7,390 nt of DNA from Candidatus Zixiibacteriota bacterium (GTDB taxonomy: Bacteria; Zixibacteria; MSB-5A5; GN15; PGXB01): positions 1 through 7,390 of the forward strand of contig JAAERC010000319.1 in NCBI GenBank assembly GCA_024230695.1, given 5' to 3'. Positions 5,621-7,390 of the stretch are shown one piece after another; position 1 is the stretch's first letter; every line of letters starts with the position of its first letter. The translations under genes and the position numbers were made by a program. Under the pieces are notes generated by a model. It made no database searches and had not been told where the DNA came from. It saw nothing but the letters and a program-made list of their open reading frames with translations.

Positions 5621-6979
5621 ATGAAATCAAAAAAACTGTCATTTATTTGGGTTATTGTTTTACTGCTTTTGGCAGGATCACTTTCCGCTGAGGTTTCAGT
5701 TACAGTGTATAATAGTAATCTTGGTGTTGTAAGAGAGGTTCGTTCTCTTGCGTTTGAAAAAGGTTTAGGACAGATCTCATTCACCGATGTTCCATCGCAG
5801 ATCGATCCGACCTCGGTTGGTTTTGAACTGATAAATAAGAATAAATCGGCATCGATTCTGGAGCAAAATTATGCTTATGATCTGGTATCTCCGGATAAAA
5901 TTTATGCCAAATATATTGATAAAGAGATTGATATAATTGACAAGGAAGGGGCTATCTTTAGCGGAACTCTGCTTTCATTTTCCGGAGGGTCCGCAGTTCT
6001 CAAAGATATTTCGGGGAAGATCCAAATTGTCCAAATGAGTCAGATAGTAAATGTTGATTTTCCGGAACTACCCGAAGGTTTAATCACCCGTCCAACTCTA
6101 TTTTGGTTGTATTCATCAGATTTTTCAGGTGAAACCGAATGTAATGTCAGCTATCAGACCACCGGGTTGGGCTGGACAGCCGAATATGTCGGAATTTTAT
6201 CCGAAGATGAAAACAATCTCGGATGGTCCGGCTGGTCATCAATCAGTAATAATTCCGGCGCGACATTTAAGAATGCCACTTTGAAATTGGTCGCCGGGGA
6301 TATTCATCGCGCTCCCAAAAAAAGAGGAATCGGCCGTCCGGAACCTGCATATGAGATGATGGCAACGGCCAAAAGCGCATCGTTTGTGGAAAAAGAGTTT
6401 TTTGAGTATCATTTGTATACTCTTCCTCGAAAAGCAACTTTGGCAAATAAAGAAATCAAACAGATCGCGCTTTTTAATCCGGCATCTACTAAAGTTGAAA
6501 AAGAATATTATTACGAACCGGATAAAAACGATAAAAAGGTTAGAGTCGCATTAAATTTTGATAATTCAAGCAGTTCGGGTCTTGGAATTCCTCTACCAGC
6601 TGGCCGGGCGAGAATTTTTAAGGCCGATTCCGATGGCTCTATGATCCTGTTAGGAGAAGATAGAATCGACCATACCCCAAAAGATGAAGCGGTTAAACTT
6701 ACGGTTGGTTATGCTTTTGATATATCGGCGGAGCAGAAAGCAATCAATTATGAAAGACTTTCAGATCGGGTGGAGGAAAGAACTTTTTCGATTGAATTGC
6801 GCAATCACAAGGGGATAAACGTCGCTATTACTGTAAATAAAAAGCTACATGGAGACTGGGAAATCAAAAATCAGAGTCATGACTTCGATAAAATAGATGC
6901 AAATACGCTTCAATTTAAGATTCCAGTTTCAGCAAATGGCAAAGAAATCGTAACTTTCACCGTTCGGACCAGACGTTAA
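5621..6979 (+). CDS. Secreted DUF4139 domain-containing protein
   Basis: This 452-residue exported protein has a signal peptide (1-23, cleavage after LSA). The mature N-terminus VSVTVYNSNLGVVREVRSL (25-43) and FTDVPSQIDPTSVGFEL (54-70) is the usual N-terminal segment of DUF4139 proteins. The DUF4139 domain runs from about residue 170 to the end. Its recognisable blocks are VSYQTTGLGWTAEYVGIL (176-193), NNSGATFKNATLKLVAGDIHR (210-230), LGIPLPAGRARIFKADSDGS (321-340), LGEDRIDHTPKDEAVKLTVG (344-363) and the closing EIVTFTVR (442-449). The length is normal for the family. Its biochemical role is unknown; it is predicted to be beta-rich and periplasmic or surface-exposed. AAAAGGAG ends six bases before the ATG, an excellent Shine-Dalgarno, so expression may be high. 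The next gene, another exported protein, follows after 90 bases with its own promoter. Confidence 0.9.
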   Translation: MKSKKLSFIWVIVLLLLAGSLSAEVSVTVYNSNLGVVREVRSLAFEKGLGQISFTDVPSQIDPTSVGFELINKNKSASILEQNYAYDLVSPDKIYAKYIDKEIDIIDKEGAIFSGTLLSFSGGSAVLKDISGKIQIVQMSQIVNVDFPELPEGLITRPTLFWLYSSDFSGETECNVSYQTTGLGWTAEYVGILSEDENNLGWSGWSSISNNSGATFKNATLKLVAGDIHRAPKKRGIGRPEPAYEMMATAKSASFVEKEFFEYHLYTLPRKATLANKEIKQIALFNPASTKVEKEYYYEPDKNDKKVRVALNFDNSSSSGLGIPLPAGRARIFKADSDGSMILLGEDRIDHTPKDEAVKLTVGYAFDISAEQKAINYERLSDRVEERTFSIELRNHKGINVAITVNKKLHGDWEIKNQSHDFDKIDANTLQFKIPVSANGKEIVTFTVRTRR

Positions 6980-6990
6980 AACGGGAGAAT

Positions 6991-7019
6991 AATAGTTGAC
7001 ACATCTGGCAAAAACTATT
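6991..7019 (+). repeat. Inverted repeat AATAGTT-N15-AACTATT over a promoter
   Basis: AATAGTT (6991-6997) pairs with AACTATT (7013-7019). These are the outer seven bases of each arm of the palindrome at 5383-5402, here split by 15 bases. The left arm overlaps the -35 and the right arm abuts the -10 of the promoter at 6996-7024, an arrangement that could serve an operator. Confidence 0.4.
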
Positions 7020-7024
7020 AGATT
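6996..7024 (+). promoter_or_regulatory. Sigma-70-type promoter for the TPR-like gene
   Basis: A perfect TTGACA (6996-7001), a 17-base spacer and TAGATT (7019-7024, four of six matching TATAAT) form the best promoter in the window. It lies in the 90-bp gap after DUF4139 and would start transcription near 7031, giving a leader of about 40 bases. The downstream gene therefore need not depend on read-through. Confidence 0.6.
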
Positions 7025-7069
7025 CGCACCTGACGAAGCTGGAGAGGAACAATTAATTAGGAGTATTCA

Positions 7070-7390
7070 ATGCGACACTTTAAAAGTATTTTAGTAATAT
7101 CATTATTAATCTTGATGGCTCTACCGGCCATTGCTGGTCGTAGAAGAGTAAAAAAGGGCGTCGGCCCAATGTTATCATCGGCGCGAATTGCCCTCTTTTC
7201 AAGCCCGCCCCGTTATGATGAGGCAATGGCATATTTTGATACTGCTCTTGTAGACTATGGCATGATTCCAGAGGCTTATTTCTATCGTGGAAATATATAT
7301 GCAGAGTATGCCTCACGGGAATACAGTTTTGATGGAAAAATTGATTTTTATAATAAAATGACGGCATGTTATGATTCAATGAGTCTCGCA
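7070..7390 (+). CDS. Secreted TPR-like helical protein, 3' end outside window
   Basis: The frame stays open for 107 codons from the ATG at 7070 to the right edge. AGGAG (7059-7063) lies six bases upstream and supports this start. Residues 1-22 form a signal peptide with probable cleavage after AIA, followed by a strongly basic GRRRVKKG. The rest looks like tetratricopeptide-type helix pairs: SARIALFSSPPRYDEAMAYF, then DTALVDYGMIPEAYFYRGN and IYAEYASREYSFDGKIDFY, with the A-x2-Y-F and A-x2-Y-x-R-G-N spacing of TPR helices. It is likely periplasmic or envelope-bound and may form part of a protein complex. Only the first one or two repeats are in view, so the family is uncertain. It has its own promoter. 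Confidence 0.8.
   Translation, partial: MRHFKSILVISLLILMALPAIAGRRRVKKGVGPMLSSARIALFSSPPRYDEAMAYFDTALVDYGMIPEAYFYRGNIYAEYASREYSFDGKIDFYNKMTACYDSMSLA

Noticed and set aside
7080..7379. Minus-strand frame of 99 codons
   Set aside because: It is antisense to the TPR-like gene, which has a promoter, an ideal Shine-Dalgarno and a signal peptide.
1..7390. Mobile element, CRISPR array, toxin-antitoxin or defence cassette
   Set aside because: No transposase, integrase, array-like repeats or recognisable defence domains are found on either strand; genes look like ordinary chromosomal envelope and metabolism genes.

Overview
The window is AT-rich bacterial DNA (roughly 37-39% GC by eye), densely packed with genes, from a Gram-negative (diderm) organism. 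It encodes a lipobox lipoprotein, two outer-membrane beta-barrel type proteins, one of which is a TonB-dependent receptor, and several signal-peptide proteins. The style (PD40-like propeller lipoprotein, DUF4416, DUF4139 and secreted TPR-like genes) resembles uncultured lineages of the FCB supergroup or relatives, such as Zixibacteria. That is an impression from gene content, not a placement: there is no rRNA or marker gene here.

Layout. (1) Positions 1-2065, minus strand: a tightly coupled three-gene unit. Read 5' to 3' on the minus strand it holds a compact QueG-like iron-sulfur protein, a DUF4416 protein, and a lipoprotein with beta-propeller-like repeats that runs off the left edge. The gene borders overlap by 1 and 11 bases. 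(2) Positions 2066-2144: a short divergent promoter region with a 12-bp palindrome. (3) Positions 2145-4678, plus strand: a two-gene unit of a small secreted, probably beta-barrel protein and a 643-residue TonB-dependent receptor. The receptor starts at a TTG that overlaps the upstream stop codon and has a strong Shine-Dalgarno. (4) Positions 4671-5351, minus strand: a CDP-alcohol phosphatidyltransferase (PgsA-like), convergent with the receptor gene and overlapping it by 8 bases. It carries a run of nine G near its 3' end. (5) Positions 5352-5620: a 269-bp divergent intergenic region with a perfect 20-bp palindrome and a -10-like element. (6) Positions 5621-6979, plus strand: a secreted DUF4139 protein. 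(7) Positions 6980-7069: a promoter with a perfect TTGACA -35. (8) Positions 7070 to the right edge: the start of a secreted helical, TPR-like protein.

Most of the window concerns the cell envelope: two outer-membrane proteins, phospholipid head-group synthesis, and three exported proteins of unknown role. No mobile element, CRISPR array, tRNA, rRNA or defence system is visible. The best leads for a second look are the compact QueG paralogue in a coupled operon with DUF4416 and a lipoprotein, the G9 tract in the PgsA-like gene, and an AACTATT element shared by three promoter regions, one of them a perfect 20-bp palindrome.
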